The notes: generated by a model from the letters alone, not told the origin. A DNA stretch of 64,000 nucleotides from Paracoccus liaowanqingii (GCF_004683865.2 NZ_CP038439.1:1218501-1282500); one strand, 5' to 3'. Positions 44,994-54,197 are shown, counted from the stretch's first letter. Numbers and translations are program-made.

Positions 44994-45797
44994 ATGCTTG
45001 ATCATCTGCCAGAACTGCCGATCTGCGCCGACGTGAAGACAGCGGTCGTCATCAGCACGCGCGGGCTTTGCAAGACCTATCCAAACGGGCGGGAGGTGCT
45101 GAAGGGCATCGACCTGACCGTCCGCCAGGGCGAACGCGTCGCCCTCATCGGCTCGAACGGTTGTGGAAAGTCCACGCTGCTACGCTGCCTCATCGGGCTG
45201 CATGACGTGACCAAGGGCGAGGTCACCACGTTGGACGAAACATTCTCGGGCGTCCCGTCCTCAGCGCAGCGGTCAAGACTGAGGCGGCAGACAGGGTTCG
45301 TGTTTCAAAAACACTGCCTTGTCCGCCGCCGCACGGTGCTGTCCAACGTGGTGCATGGAATGCTGTCCGAACCGGGAAACTGGCGCGGGTTCGCTCAATG
45401 CCTGGCACCAGAGGCATGGCGACGCGCAGCACTGGGTGCGCTGGACAAGGTCAATCTGGCCGACCGGGCAAATGCCCGTGCAGATGCCCTGTCCGGCGGA
45501 CAGCAGCAGCGTGTCGCGATCGCCCGCGCACTGGTTCGCCGACCGCGCCTTCTTATCGCGGACGAGCCTGCGGCCAGCCTCGATCCGGTCTCTGGCCATG
45601 ATGTCATGGCCCTGTTTACACGCCTGTGCGCTGATCATGACATCACGATGCTCTTCACCTCCCACGACATGGCGCATGTCCGCGATTACGCCGACCGGAT
45701 CGTTGCCGTAAAGGCAGGGCGCATCCTGTTCGACAAGCCCGCGGCCACCACCACAGATTCCGATCTCGAGGAGACATTCCGTGTCGAGAACCGCTGA
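44994..45797 (+). CDS. phnC: Phosphonate ABC transporter ATPase
   Basis: 267 aa from ATG 44994 (GGGGAAG six bases upstream). Walker A GSNGCGKSTLLRCL, QTGFVFQKHCLVRRRTVLSN (PhnC-type Q-loop), LSGGQQQRVAIARALVRRP and Walker B LIADEPAASLDP. The GTG start of phnE overlaps its last 17 bases. The N-terminal 15 residues before the first strand are an extra extension. Confidence 0.9.
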   Translation: MLDHLPELPICADVKTAVVISTRGLCKTYPNGREVLKGIDLTVRQGERVALIGSNGCGKSTLLRCLIGLHDVTKGEVTTLDETFSGVPSSAQRSRLRRQTGFVFQKHCLVRRRTVLSNVVHGMLSEPGNWRGFAQCLAPEAWRRAALGALDKVNLADRANARADALSGGQQQRVAIARALVRRPRLLIADEPAASLDPVSGHDVMALFTRLCADHDITMLFTSHDMAHVRDYADRIVAVKAGRILFDKPAATTTDSDLEETFRVENR

Positions 45798-46581
45798 GCT
45801 GCCCTCCCGCCTTCCGCGCCCGTCGCCCGTTACCTTTGCGCTGTCGATCGCCGCCGCAGCCCTTGTGATCGTGTCCATTGGTCAGGTTGCCCCTTCGGTC
45901 GGGCAGATGGCCGAAGGGGTTCCGAACCTGGTCAACCTGGTCTCGCGAATGGCTCCTCCAAACACGGATCCAGCGTTCCTTCAGCGTATTTTCTGGCGCA
46001 TCCTCGAAACCTTCCAGATCGCGCTGGCCGGGGCGGTCATTGGCATCGTCATCAGCCTTCCGATTGCGTGGATCTCTGCACGGGGCGTTGGTCCGCTTGG
46101 CAATGTTGGCGCTTTTCTTACCAAAGCCTTTGTGTCGTTCCTGCGCACAGTGCCGGATCTGGTCTGGGCGCTGCTGTTCGTAGCGACGGTCGGGCTCGGT
46201 GCCGTGGCGGGCACCATGACCATCGTCGTCGACACCATCGGCTTTTGCGGGCGCTTCTTTGCCGAAGCGATGGAAGACAGCGAAAAAGAGCCTCAGGAGG
46301 CGCTCTCGGCGATCGGCGGCAACCGTCTCTCGATCCTTTTCGGAGCAATTATCCCGGATGTCATGCCGTCGCTTGTCAACTCTTCACTGTTCGCGCTGGA
46401 GAAAGCCGTGCGGTCGTCGGTCGTCCTTGGCCTTGTTGGCGCTGGTGGGATCGGTCAGGAACTGAAGGTGGCGTTCGACATGTTCCAGTATCGCAACGCC
46501 TCGACCATCATTCTGGTCATCTTCGTAATCGTTCTTGGAATGGAATGGATGACGGATCGCCTTCGCCGCAAGTTGCAATAA
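45781..46581 (+). CDS. phnE: Phosphonate ABC transporter permease
   Basis: 266 aa, GTG start at 45781 inside phnC. Five to six membrane helices, typical EAA-like loop (DSEKEPQEALSAIGGNRLSI) and DTIGFCGRFFAEAMEDSE. The final helix (ASTIILVIFVIVLGMEWMTD) is intact. Completes the PhnDCE importer. Confidence 0.9.
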   Translation: MSRTAELPSRLPRPSPVTFALSIAAAALVIVSIGQVAPSVGQMAEGVPNLVNLVSRMAPPNTDPAFLQRIFWRILETFQIALAGAVIGIVISLPIAWISARGVGPLGNVGAFLTKAFVSFLRTVPDLVWALLFVATVGLGAVAGTMTIVVDTIGFCGRFFAEAMEDSEKEPQEALSAIGGNRLSILFGAIIPDVMPSLVNSSLFALEKAVRSSVVLGLVGAGGIGQELKVAFDMFQYRNASTIILVIFVIVLGMEWMTDRLRRKLQ

Positions 46582-46598
46582 CTGGCATTCAGGGCGTG

Positions 46599-46712
46599 AG
46601 AGCAGCCCGGTCCTGCCAGCATTGGACGCAGCCATTTTGCAGATGTCATCTGCCCTGATTTCAGGCCCGATGGGGAGAAGACCGGGGGCTACCACATCGT
46701 CCGGGCTGCTCT
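46599..46712. repeat. 12-bp inverted repeat pair after phnE
   Basis: AGAGCAGCCCGG at 46599-46610 is exactly repeated in inverse orientation as CCGGGCTGCTCT at 46701-46712. Between them lies a small hairpin (GCAGAT at 46639 paired with ATCTGC). They border and enter the next ORF. Confidence 0.45.
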
Positions 46713-47128
46713 GTCCGGCCACTCGGTATCATATCGCTGCCCGTCTGGGCGCAGGCACGCCCCTGTGGTTCACCCTGGCAGCGAGCGCTCTGCCCGTTGG
46801 CATCTTCATCCAGTTCCTTAGCGCCGGAACCGCGCTGTTTCGCGACGCAGAGATGTGGGCGCTGCACGGCGCCATGGGAGGCGCATTGGCCGTTCCTGTC
46901 CTCGTCCTTGCCGGTGGGGCAGCTTTCGTCATCCGGCTGCGCGGCTTCGGCTGGTGGGCGGGGCTGACCCTTGCGCTTTACCTTGCGCAAGTCGCGCCGG
47001 CCGCCGGGGCGAACCCGCTGCCTCTGTCCCTTCATCCACTCAACGCCGCCCTGCTGCTGACCGCCAGCCTGACCCTGCTTGCCAAGGTCGAGCGTCGTTG
47101 CGCCCGACACCATCCGGATGGAGCCTGA
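46643..47128 (+). CDS. Small membrane protein (DUF6220-like)
   Basis: 161 aa from ATG 46643; four membrane helices from residue ~35 (LWFTLAASALPVGIFIQFLS to HPLNAALLLTASLTLLAK). The first ~30 residues lie in the inverted-repeat area and are not conserved-looking, so the true start may be further downstream. Similar small proteins of four helices are grouped as DUF6220. Function unknown. Confidence 0.6.
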   Translation: MSSALISGPMGRRPGATTSSGLLCPATRYHIAARLGAGTPLWFTLAASALPVGIFIQFLSAGTALFRDAEMWALHGAMGGALAVPVLVLAGGAAFVIRLRGFGWWAGLTLALYLAQVAPAAGANPLPLSLHPLNAALLLTASLTLLAKVERRCARHHPDGA

Positions 47129-47384
47129 TCCCGGGCCCGGTCGACGGGCACCAAACCGAAGGGTGTGTCATGCAACCGGGTGTCGTCACGACAAACCGAC
47201 CAGTCGGCGCGAGGGGCCGGCGACCCAGCGCTGCAAGACCGAAAGGCCATTTTTGCCGCAGAACCCGATGCCACCCGTCCAAAGCTGTGCGATGTCGCAA
47301 CTTGCAGCCGTGCCTTGCGTTCAAAGGCGGATCCGGAGCCTTCTCCCCGAGGAACACCCCGCATTTTGCCCAGCGAGGTGACTG

Positions 47385-47675
47385 ATGATCAATCCGTTTA
47401 AATTTCGACCAGAGACCCCGGACGCCGCTGCCGAGCCGGACGCACAGAAGCTTGACGGCGGCACCGGAGATTGGCAGGGCAACTGGCTTTCCAACGTCAT
47501 GGCCTGGGGCAGCCGGGTCTTTCTTCCGTCCTGGTGCGATACCCCCGAGCACTGGACGTCCCGCCTCATGCAGTATTTTCAGACGTCCTGTCCCTGCTGC
47601 CTGTTCTTCAGGGGCATAGTGTTCGGGCTACCCCTCGGACTGGGGATCGGGATGGCATTCGGCCTTCTCTTCTGA
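47385..47675 (+). CDS. Small hypothetical membrane protein
   Basis: 96 aa with GAGG nine bases before ATG 47385. Soluble N-terminal half with GTGDWQGNWLSNVMAWGSR, Cys-rich centre (TSCPCCLFFRG) and one C-terminal helix (GIVFGLPLGLGIGMAFGLLF). No family recognised. Confidence 0.5.
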   Translation: MINPFKFRPETPDAAAEPDAQKLDGGTGDWQGNWLSNVMAWGSRVFLPSWCDTPEHWTSRLMQYFQTSCPCCLFFRGIVFGLPLGLGIGMAFGLLF

Positions 47676-47689
47676 CACGGCACGCGGTG

Positions 47690-48622
47690 CTACTTCCCCC
47701 CGAACAGTGCCACAGCCGTCAACCGCCCGTCGCCTGCAGCCTTTGCGGCGAAGCCGAGGTGAGACGCAGTCGAGCCGCCCAGAATATCGCCTTGGGTCGC
47801 GGCCTGCGTCCAGTCCGAGATGATCGTGGAAAGATCCTCTTCGGTGACGGAGGCACCGGATCCTCCGATCGTCGCCGATTGCACGCTCAGGCTGGTCCAG
47901 CCCGTCGACCCCTCTGGCAGCAGATCGAAGATGTTCCCGGGAAGCTCTGCTGTCTCTTGTGCCAGATGCTCCAGAACACGTGCCGCGGCCTCGTCCAGAT
48001 CGACTTCTTGCTCGAGCGGCGCCAGGCTGGCGTCAGTGCGGGCATCGTTGATCTGCTGAACCGCGGTTTCGGCAATGTCTCCGGGGCCGAGAGCCGGACC
48101 GGCGCCCGCCTCATCCGCGCCGGGGCCGGAAAACGTTTGAACCGCGTAGACAGTGCTGCCCACGCCGGCGATCCCAAAGCCGAAACTGTTAAAGCCTTCT
48201 GACAGGATGTTCTCGCGATGCCCCGGGCTCTGCATCCAGCCGTCGTGGAAGGCGTCCACGCGATCGACGTCCGGCGGTGCGGCGCAGCCGGTGCAGGTGG
48301 CGATGTTTTCGCCGCTGACGGCCCAGCTGTTGCCGCCCGTGGCGAGGAAGCGGTCGAACGGTGTCTCCCCTTCCGGCGAAACATGGTCATAGTAGTCACG
48401 CTCCAGCATGTCTGCGGCATGACTCTGCGCCGCGTCATCCAGCACGTCGCTACGCGTGAGGGCACCAAGGTCCGCGTCCTCGCGAGAGGCGTTGGTTCGC
48501 TCCAATGCGGCCTCTCGCAGTTCGGCCAACTCGTCCGCTTCCTGCGAAAGGGCGGGTGAGGCCAGAGGCCAGGTAAAGACGTTGACAAGGATGATGGGGG
48601 TCAGCTTTGGATGGCGTAGCAA
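47690..48622 (-). CDS. Secreted CAP (SCP-like) domain protein
   Basis: 310 aa from TTG 48622, preferred because AGGAG lies eight bases upstream and a signal peptide follows (PIILVNVFTWPLASPALSQE). Residues ~35-170 form a CAP domain: SHAADMLERDYYDHVSPEGE, GENIATCTG, DGWMQSPGHRENIL and FGFGIA keep the His and Glu residues. Residues ~180-310 look like a second, degenerate CAP unit (AETAVQQINDARTD) without those residues. Extracellular role unknown. Confidence 0.8.
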   Translation of the reverse strand: MLRHPKLTPIILVNVFTWPLASPALSQEADELAELREAALERTNASREDADLGALTRSDVLDDAAQSHAADMLERDYYDHVSPEGETPFDRFLATGGNSWAVSGENIATCTGCAAPPDVDRVDAFHDGWMQSPGHRENILSEGFNSFGFGIAGVGSTVYAVQTFSGPGADEAGAGPALGPGDIAETAVQQINDARTDASLAPLEQEVDLDEAAARVLEHLAQETAELPGNIFDLLPEGSTGWTSLSVQSATIGGSGASVTEEDLSTIISDWTQAATQGDILGGSTASHLGFAAKAAGDGRLTAVALFGGK

Positions 48623-48764
48623 GGCGGTTTCTCCTGTTGTCCGATGGACGAACGGTGCGCGGCAGGCAGGGTTGCACCGGAAGCGTGCCACTTTCTAAGA
48701 TGCGCCTCGTATCCGTCGCTCTCGCGCCACTTGGGAATGCCGCGAGACCGGCAAGTGCGCCTGC

Positions 48765-48830
48765 GCCGAGGCCGGTCCCGGGAAGCTGCACTGCACCATC
48801 GAACGGAGGCCGACGGGCGGCTATGGGCTA
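48765..48830. repeat. Dispersed intergenic repeat copy
   Basis: CCGGTCCCGGGAAGCTGCAC then CATCGAACG and GGCGGCTATGGGCT fit the repeat core seen at 60098. Sits in the gap between the CAP and AraC genes, which otherwise has no feature. Confidence 0.45.
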
Positions 48831-48915
48831 AATTCTCTTACCGCCTTAGTATAGCACTCATTTCGACGGACTTGGCAGCAATGCTGTGCTTCTTGGTCCT
48901 CGTTAGCCATGCACC

Positions 48916-49791
48916 TCACGCGCTGATCCGGGCCTCCCGCATATCCCGACCTGGTGGAGAGCCGAACAGGCGGGCATAATCGCGCGTGAACTGCGGAACG
49001 CTCTCATATCCGACGGCATGGGCGGCATGGCCGATCGCGGCCCCCCGCGCCAGCATCAGGCGGCGGGCCTCGATGAGCCGCAACTGCTTCTGGAACTGCA
49101 AGGGCGAGAGGGTGGTGATCACGCGGAAATGCTGGTGGAAGGAGGATTCGCTCATCCCGGCCAGCTCGGCCAGATCGGTGACGCGCAGGGTGTTTGCGTA
49201 ATCCCGGCGGATCAGGGCGACTGCGCGGGCGATACTATGGGCATAACTGTCGACCGCACCAAGCGCCCGGATCGCGGCGCCATGACGGCCTGTCAGCAGC
49301 CAGTAATGCATCTCGCGCAGAAGGGCCTCGCCCAAGACCGGCTGCGCGGTGGGCCGGTCCAGAAGGCGCATCAGCCGCAGGGCGGCATCCGTCACATCCG
49401 GATCGGCAGGCTCGATCCTGACCGGGGCCCTGTCGCTGGCACCCAGATCCGCCTCCACCGCAAGTTCGCGCAACAGGGCCGGGTCCAGTTCCAGCGCCAA
49501 CGCGTAATAGGGGGCTGCGGGGCTCGCCTCGATGATCTCGCTGACCGTGGGCACATCGGCGGTGATCACCAGCGCCTCTCCCGCGCCATAGTCGAAGCGG
49601 GTCGTGCCCATCGTCACCCGCTTGCGACCCTGAAGACAGATCGCGACGAGCGGCTTTTGCACAGCCACCTGCAATTCGCCGGGCGAGAGCTGACGCACCA
49701 CGCCCAGCCCACGAAACGGGGTCGGTGCGAGACCGAAGCGGTCGGCGTAGGCGTCAGCGTGGCGGCGGACAAGGGAAAGAAGGCTGGGCAT
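48916..49791 (-). CDS. AraC-family regulator (AraC_N type) divergent to an SDR
   Basis: 291 aa from ATG 49791. N-terminal AraC_N sensor with LVAICLQGRKRVTMG and DYGAGEALVITADVPT; C-terminal HTH VTDLAELAGMSESSFHQHF, HAAHAVGYESVPQFTRDYAR. The upstream open extension to 49905 is not used. Divergent from the SDR at 49962 across 170 bases; control of that gene is inferred. Confidence 0.87.
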   Translation of the reverse strand: MPSLLSLVRRHADAYADRFGLAPTPFRGLGVVRQLSPGELQVAVQKPLVAICLQGRKRVTMGTTRFDYGAGEALVITADVPTVSEIIEASPAAPYYALALELDPALLRELAVEADLGASDRAPVRIEPADPDVTDAALRLMRLLDRPTAQPVLGEALLREMHYWLLTGRHGAAIRALGAVDSYAHSIARAVALIRRDYANTLRVTDLAELAGMSESSFHQHFRVITTLSPLQFQKQLRLIEARRLMLARGAAIGHAAHAVGYESVPQFTRDYARLFGSPPGRDMREARISA

Positions 49792-49961
49792 CAACGGACT
49801 CCAAGGACGAGACTTACAGTATCTGGCAAGCATGACCCCTTTTAAACAAGCCGTTGCGCAGAATTTCATCGAAATAGGCAAGAGAGGCCGAGGAACAGGC
49901 AACATAAGTCAGCCGTCATGCCCCATCTTCTTTCTCATCCACTGAAGAGAAGGAACAAGAC

Positions 49962-50717
49962 ATGAGCAAGATCGCACTGGTCACCGGCGCCAACCGGGGC
50001 CTTGGCCGCAACACCGCCCTGTCCATCGCCCGCCGTGGCGGCGATGTCATCGTCGCCTATCGCGGCAATGCCGCCCAAGCCAATGAGGTCGTCAGGGACA
50101 TTGACGCGCTTGGCTGCAAGGCCGTGGCGCTTCAGCTTGATGTGTCGAAGCTGTCGGAACTCCCGTCCTTTGCCGAGGCGCTGCAGCGCTGCTTGCAGGA
50201 TGTCTGGGGGCGCGACAGCTTTGACCATCTGGTGAATAACGCCGGGCATGGCGAGTTCACCCCCTTTGCCGAGACCACCGAGGCGCAGTTCGACGGGCTG
50301 TTCAACGTCCATGTGAAAGGGGTCTATTTCCTGACCCAGGCCTTGGTGCCGCTGATCGCGGATGGCGGGCGGATCGTGAATTTCTCGACCGGACTGACGC
50401 GATTTTCGGCAGAGGGTTTCTCGGCTTATGCTGCGGCCAAGGGGGCTGTGGAAGTGCTGACGCGCTATCTTGCGAAAGAGCTCGGGCCCCGTGGCATTGC
50501 GGTCAACACCGTGGCTCCTGGCGCCATCGAGACGGATTTCGGGGGCGGGATCGTGCGCGACAATGCCGATGTGAACGCGCTTTACGCGGGAATGACAGCG
50601 CTCGGCCGCGTGGGCCTGCCCGACGATATCGGCCCGATGGTGGCGAGCCTGCTGTCTGACGACAATCGGTGGGTCACGGGGCAGCGGATCGAGGTCTCGG
50701 GCGGTCAGGCGATCTGA
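49962..50717 (+). CDS. Short-chain dehydrogenase/reductase
   Basis: 251 aa SDR with TGANRGLGR cofactor loop, NNAG, catalytic Ser in NFSTGLTR and YxxxK in YAAAKGAVE, then the common PGAIETDF loop. RBS GGAACAAG before ATG 49962. Resembles 3-oxoacyl-ACP-reductase-like aldehyde/ketone reductases often under AraC control. A weak stem (CAGCGC/GCGCTG) occurs at 50734-50751. Confidence 0.9.
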   Translation: MSKIALVTGANRGLGRNTALSIARRGGDVIVAYRGNAAQANEVVRDIDALGCKAVALQLDVSKLSELPSFAEALQRCLQDVWGRDSFDHLVNNAGHGEFTPFAETTEAQFDGLFNVHVKGVYFLTQALVPLIADGGRIVNFSTGLTRFSAEGFSAYAAAKGAVEVLTRYLAKELGPRGIAVNTVAPGAIETDFGGGIVRDNADVNALYAGMTALGRVGLPDDIGPMVASLLSDDNRWVTGQRIEVSGGQAI

Positions 50718-51154
50718 AAGCACGGTCCCGGGTCAGCGCGGCAAAGCGCTGGCCTGCCTTCACCCCATCGCAGGCTGCTGCGCGGAGGGCTGCCTGTCTC
50801 CTTGAAATAGCCTCCTCGCCAGAAGATATGGCGACGTTGCGGGTCGACAGCCTTGGCGCCGCCGGTAAGCACCTCATCCCGAACCTGCACCGCGCTCTGG
50901 GAGAGCACCATTCGAGCTTGGTGCTGGTGGGTGACCCACTGTGCCTGTCAACCGGTGTCCGGATGGCGGAAACCACGCTGACAAGATCCTGTTGAAGACC
51001 GACGTCCGTCCGAGCGCGTAGAACTCCTCTTCAGACAGTCCATTCATCGGTCCTAGTCGCAAAACTGGAAGCATGTCATCCCCATCTGTTCCTTGATGAA
51101 AGGATGGAGCAAGCTGCACGCTCGGAATACGCCGTATTGTGCAGGACATTTTTC
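50718..51154. other. Intergenic gap, possible gene debris
   Basis: 437 bases. Minus-strand reading around 50760-50915 gives VQVRDEVLTGGAKAVDPQRR and other protein-like stretches in two frames, suggesting a decayed gene, but I cannot name the family. Otherwise nothing clear. Confidence 0.25.
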
Positions 51155-52039
51155 ATGAATGACAAACTGTCTTGGGCGGATCTGGAGGTTTTCTTCCATG
51201 TTGCCGAAAGCGGGGGCCTGAGTGCGGCCGGGCGGTTGACGGGGCTCAGCCCTCCCACCGTCGGGCGCCGCATGCTCGCTTTGGAGCAGCGCGCGGGACA
51301 GGCCTTGTTCCATCGGTCACAGACCGGATACAGCCTGACCCCGGCGGGAAAGGCGCTGCATGACCGGGTCCGCGTCATGCATTCCTGTTCAATTCCGGTG
51401 CAGGAAATCCTGCACGCGCGACGAGAAACGCCATTGATCCGCCTGTCTGCAGGCACGGCGACGGCGCATTTTCTAGCTGACAAATTCAGCCTGCTGAACC
51501 GATCCAGCGACGGCTTCCGGCTGAACTTCGTGACGACGGAAGCGGTGCTGGACATCGCGCATCGGGAAGTCGATCTGGGTATCCGCAATCGTCCCGCCGA
51601 GGGAGGCAATCTGGCCTCGCTCAGATTGGGCATCCTGCGTTTCGCCCCTTACCGGAGTTGGAGCGTCGGCAACCCCGATCTGCTGGGGTGGGTGGGGATC
51701 GATCCGGCCCATGCCAAACATGCCGCGGTCCGATGGCTGCACGATCAGGGACATGGGATCAGCGTTCTGGCAAATTCGATCGCCACGGTTCATGAGCTTG
51801 TAAGGTCTGGCGCAGGCATCGGTGTCATGCCCTGCATGATCGGAGATTGTGATCCGTCGCTGGCGCGTATCGGCCCGATCATCGAGGAGCTGACTGAACA
51901 GCAGTATCTGGTGATGCATGACGACGACCGCCACAGAGCCCCGATACGCCGGCTGATCGAGCGATTGACGAAGATCTATCAGGACAACGGCCCCTTGTTG
52001 GCCGGAGACCGCCCCATGCGGGGAAATGCATCCGCATAA
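51155..52039 (+). CDS. LysR-family regulator
   Basis: 294 aa from ATG 51155 (AGGA eight bases upstream). HTH at the N-terminus (WADLEVFFHVAESGGLSAAG, LSPPTVGRRMLALEQRAG), then a periplasmic-binding-like effector domain (LDIAHREVDLGIRNRP, VHELVRSGAGIGVMPCMIG). A gene for it to regulate is not obvious; the GST gene is convergent. Terminator follows. Confidence 0.85.
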   Translation: MNDKLSWADLEVFFHVAESGGLSAAGRLTGLSPPTVGRRMLALEQRAGQALFHRSQTGYSLTPAGKALHDRVRVMHSCSIPVQEILHARRETPLIRLSAGTATAHFLADKFSLLNRSSDGFRLNFVTTEAVLDIAHREVDLGIRNRPAEGGNLASLRLGILRFAPYRSWSVGNPDLLGWVGIDPAHAKHAAVRWLHDQGHGISVLANSIATVHELVRSGAGIGVMPCMIGDCDPSLARIGPIIEELTEQQYLVMHDDDRHRAPIRRLIERLTKIYQDNGPLLAGDRPMRGNASA

Positions 52040-52066
52040 CTGTCGCAGCAGGGTCTGATCATCGCG

Positions 52067-52108
52067 CCGTGCCAAGGCCCCGTCCACACTGCCGGGGCCT
52101 TGGCACGG
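52067..52108. terminator. Strong bidirectional terminator hairpin
   Basis: Perfect 15-bp stem: CCGTGCCAAGGCCCC (52067-52081) and its complement at 52094-52108, 12-base loop. Between the convergent LysR and GST genes. No T-run, but stem strength and position support termination of both. Confidence 0.7.
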
Positions 52109-52111
52109 ACA

Positions 52112-52675
52112 TCATGGCTGCATGCGTCGCGCACACCGGGCGACCCAATCCCGGATCGCCGGTGCCTCGGGCATGAGGTCCGGAAACCAGTGAAACGGCG
52201 AACTGCACAGCATGTCCGCCGCAGTGAACCGATCCCCCAGCAGATATGGCCCCGGATCAAGCGCCTCGGTCAACCGCGCCGTCATCGTGTCGATGTCGCG
52301 GAGCGAGGCGGTGATCGCGGCATGGCTCAATTGCGCCCAGTGCAGCAGGATCAGCGGCTCCATCACGCCCTGATAGTAGAACAGCCACGACAGATAGGCG
52401 CCGCGTCCCACTTCGCCGGGCAAAGGGCCGAGCCTGGCGTTTGGATAGGCGTCGGTCAGATACACGATGATCGCACCTCGCTCGCGCAGCGTCTCGGTGC
52501 CATCGACAAGATAGGGGACCTTCTTCTCCGGGTGCGGGTTTGTCGGGTCCGGCTGGCCGGAACCATCCTGGCGCGGGATCGAGACCTCGCGGATCTCGAC
52601 ATTGGCCTCCAGCATCCGGACAAGGGTTGCGATGGTGTCGGAACGCGATTGTGGCGCATGACAAAGAACGGGCAT
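52112..52675 (-). CDS. Glutathione S-transferase family protein
   Basis: 187 aa from ATG 52675 (AAGGAA seven bases upstream; GTG 52678 is alternative). N-terminal thioredoxin-fold domain with KKVPYLVDGTETLRERGAII (the conserved cis-Pro and E/S motif region) and an alpha-helical C-terminal domain (YLLGDRFTAADML). The first strand (PVLCHAPQSRS) has Ser near the usual catalytic position. Role in detoxification is presumed. Confidence 0.82.
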   Translation of the reverse strand: MPVLCHAPQSRSDTIATLVRMLEANVEIREVSIPRQDGSGQPDPTNPHPEKKVPYLVDGTETLRERGAIIVYLTDAYPNARLGPLPGEVGRGAYLSWLFYYQGVMEPLILLHWAQLSHAAITASLRDIDTMTARLTEALDPGPYLLGDRFTAADMLCSSPFHWFPDLMPEAPAIRDWVARCARRMQP

Positions 52676-52746
52676 CACGGATTTCCTTCAGATCTGGATG
52701 CGTCTTACATAGCTTGGGGCTCCTGACAGAACGAGGCAGCATCAAG

Positions 52747-52998
52747 ATGGCACGACAGGACAGGCTGATGCGCCTCATGACCGCGCTGCGACGGCTGCCC
52801 GCCCCGGTGACTGCCGCGCGGCTGGCCGAGGAGACCGAGATCTCGCGCCGGCAGCTTTATCGCGACATTGCGACGCTTCGGGCCGGCGGTGGCTCAATAG
52901 GTGCGAAGGTAGTCCGGTGCTGCCCGGTGCCCGCGTCCGCAGCGAACCGGCAACGAGGCTCGACCAACCCTACCCTTTATTTCGCGCAGTTCGGCTAA
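52747..52998 (+). pseudogene. Truncated YafY/DeoR-type transcriptional regulator, HTH only
   Basis: 84 aa. Residues 1-~48 (MARQDRLMRLMTALRRLPAP through SRRQLYRDIATLRAGG) are the N-terminal HTH of YafY-like regulators, which normally continue for ~230 residues with a WYL domain. After Gly ~49 the sequence is unrelated, so the gene is cut. It diverges from the GST gene at 52675, a pairing commonly seen for such regulators. Confidence 0.65.
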
Positions 52999-53107
52999 AG
53001 GAATTGCAATCCTCCGCGTTGCCACGTGGAGGCGTAATGATCGCCCACTGGACAGTCCTGACCAAAGGTCCACAATCGGTTTGATCAGCGTTTCACCACA
53101 GGCCTCC

Positions 53108-54019
53108 ATGCAACCATTTCGCGCCATAGCCGTCTTCTACCATGTCGCGCGGCTCAACTCGATCGTAGGGGCGGCGGCGCAGCTGAACGTGACGCCTTCA
53201 GCCGTCAGCCAGCAACTCAAGGCGCTGGAGGAACAGATCGGCACGGCACTGATCACGCGGCGCGGGCGCAATGTCGGGCTGACCGAGGCCGGTGAGCGGT
53301 ATTTCGAGATGATCTCGGACAAGGTCGAGGGGATAATGCGCGCGACCGACGCAATGCAGGGGCGTCAGCAGCAGGCGACGCTGATCATCCGCGCGACGCC
53401 GACGATTTCTTCAAAATGGCTACTCCCACGGCTGACGCGCTTCATGGAAAGGATGCCGGACACGAACCTGCGGATTGATGGCACCAACGAGCCGGTGGAC
53501 TTCGCCCGCGACAATGTGGACCTGGAGATCCGGCACGGACTGGGTGGGTGGCCGGGCCTTTATACCGAACCGCTGACCGAGGAACGCTTTGTGCCCGTCT
53601 GCGCGCCGGACCTGGCCGGCGCGGCGTCACTGTCGGCGGCCGACCTGCTGCGCCTGCCGCGCATCCGATCGGTCAAGGCGCAGGTTCAATGGCAGGCCTG
53701 GGCCGAGGCGCAGGAGTTGGGGGCGGTCGCCGAGGCACGGCTGTCCTTCGACCGTTCGCATATGGCGATCGACGCGGCCTGTCTGGGCCATGGCGTTGCG
53801 CTGGAAAGCGAACTGATGATCGAAGCGGAACTGGCGGCGGGGCGGCTTGTCGTGCCAGTTGCGCAGACGCCGCTGTTGCAGGTGGCAACGCAATGGCTGG
53901 TCTGTCCACGTTCCAATCTGCGGCGTCACCGAGTGACACGCTTGATCGAATGGCTGCGAGAGGAGGCAGCCGAGTGGAGGCAGACCAGCCCAGCGAACAG
54001 CTTAGAATATCTTAAATGA
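53108..54019 (+). CDS. LysR-family regulator (GcvA-like)
   Basis: 303 aa from ATG 53108 (TTG 53081 possible). HTH VGAAAQLNVTPSAVSQQLKA and effector domain with RATPTISSKWLLPRLTRFM, the GcvA-type block, and AIDAACLGHGVALESELM. The gene is co-directional and 178 bases upstream of the SAF-dehydrogenase operon; regulation of it is plausible. Confidence 0.87.
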   Translation: MQPFRAIAVFYHVARLNSIVGAAAQLNVTPSAVSQQLKALEEQIGTALITRRGRNVGLTEAGERYFEMISDKVEGIMRATDAMQGRQQQATLIIRATPTISSKWLLPRLTRFMERMPDTNLRIDGTNEPVDFARDNVDLEIRHGLGGWPGLYTEPLTEERFVPVCAPDLAGAASLSAADLLRLPRIRSVKAQVQWQAWAEAQELGAVAEARLSFDRSHMAIDAACLGHGVALESELMIEAELAAGRLVVPVAQTPLLQVATQWLVCPRSNLRRHRVTRLIEWLREEAAEWRQTSPANSLEYLK

Positions 54020-54197
54020 CAAAAAGAAAGAGTAATTTCTCTTTTTACCCGCGTCCATCCTAACATGGCTGCAATGGGGGAGGAGCCCAAGGATCGATCG
54101 TAGGGGCCCGGCGCGTGGCGCATGGGTCCATGCTCGGCCCGCTGCCCGTCCCCCGTCCAGCCATATGCGCAGAAGCGCCGACAGAGGACGATCCGAC

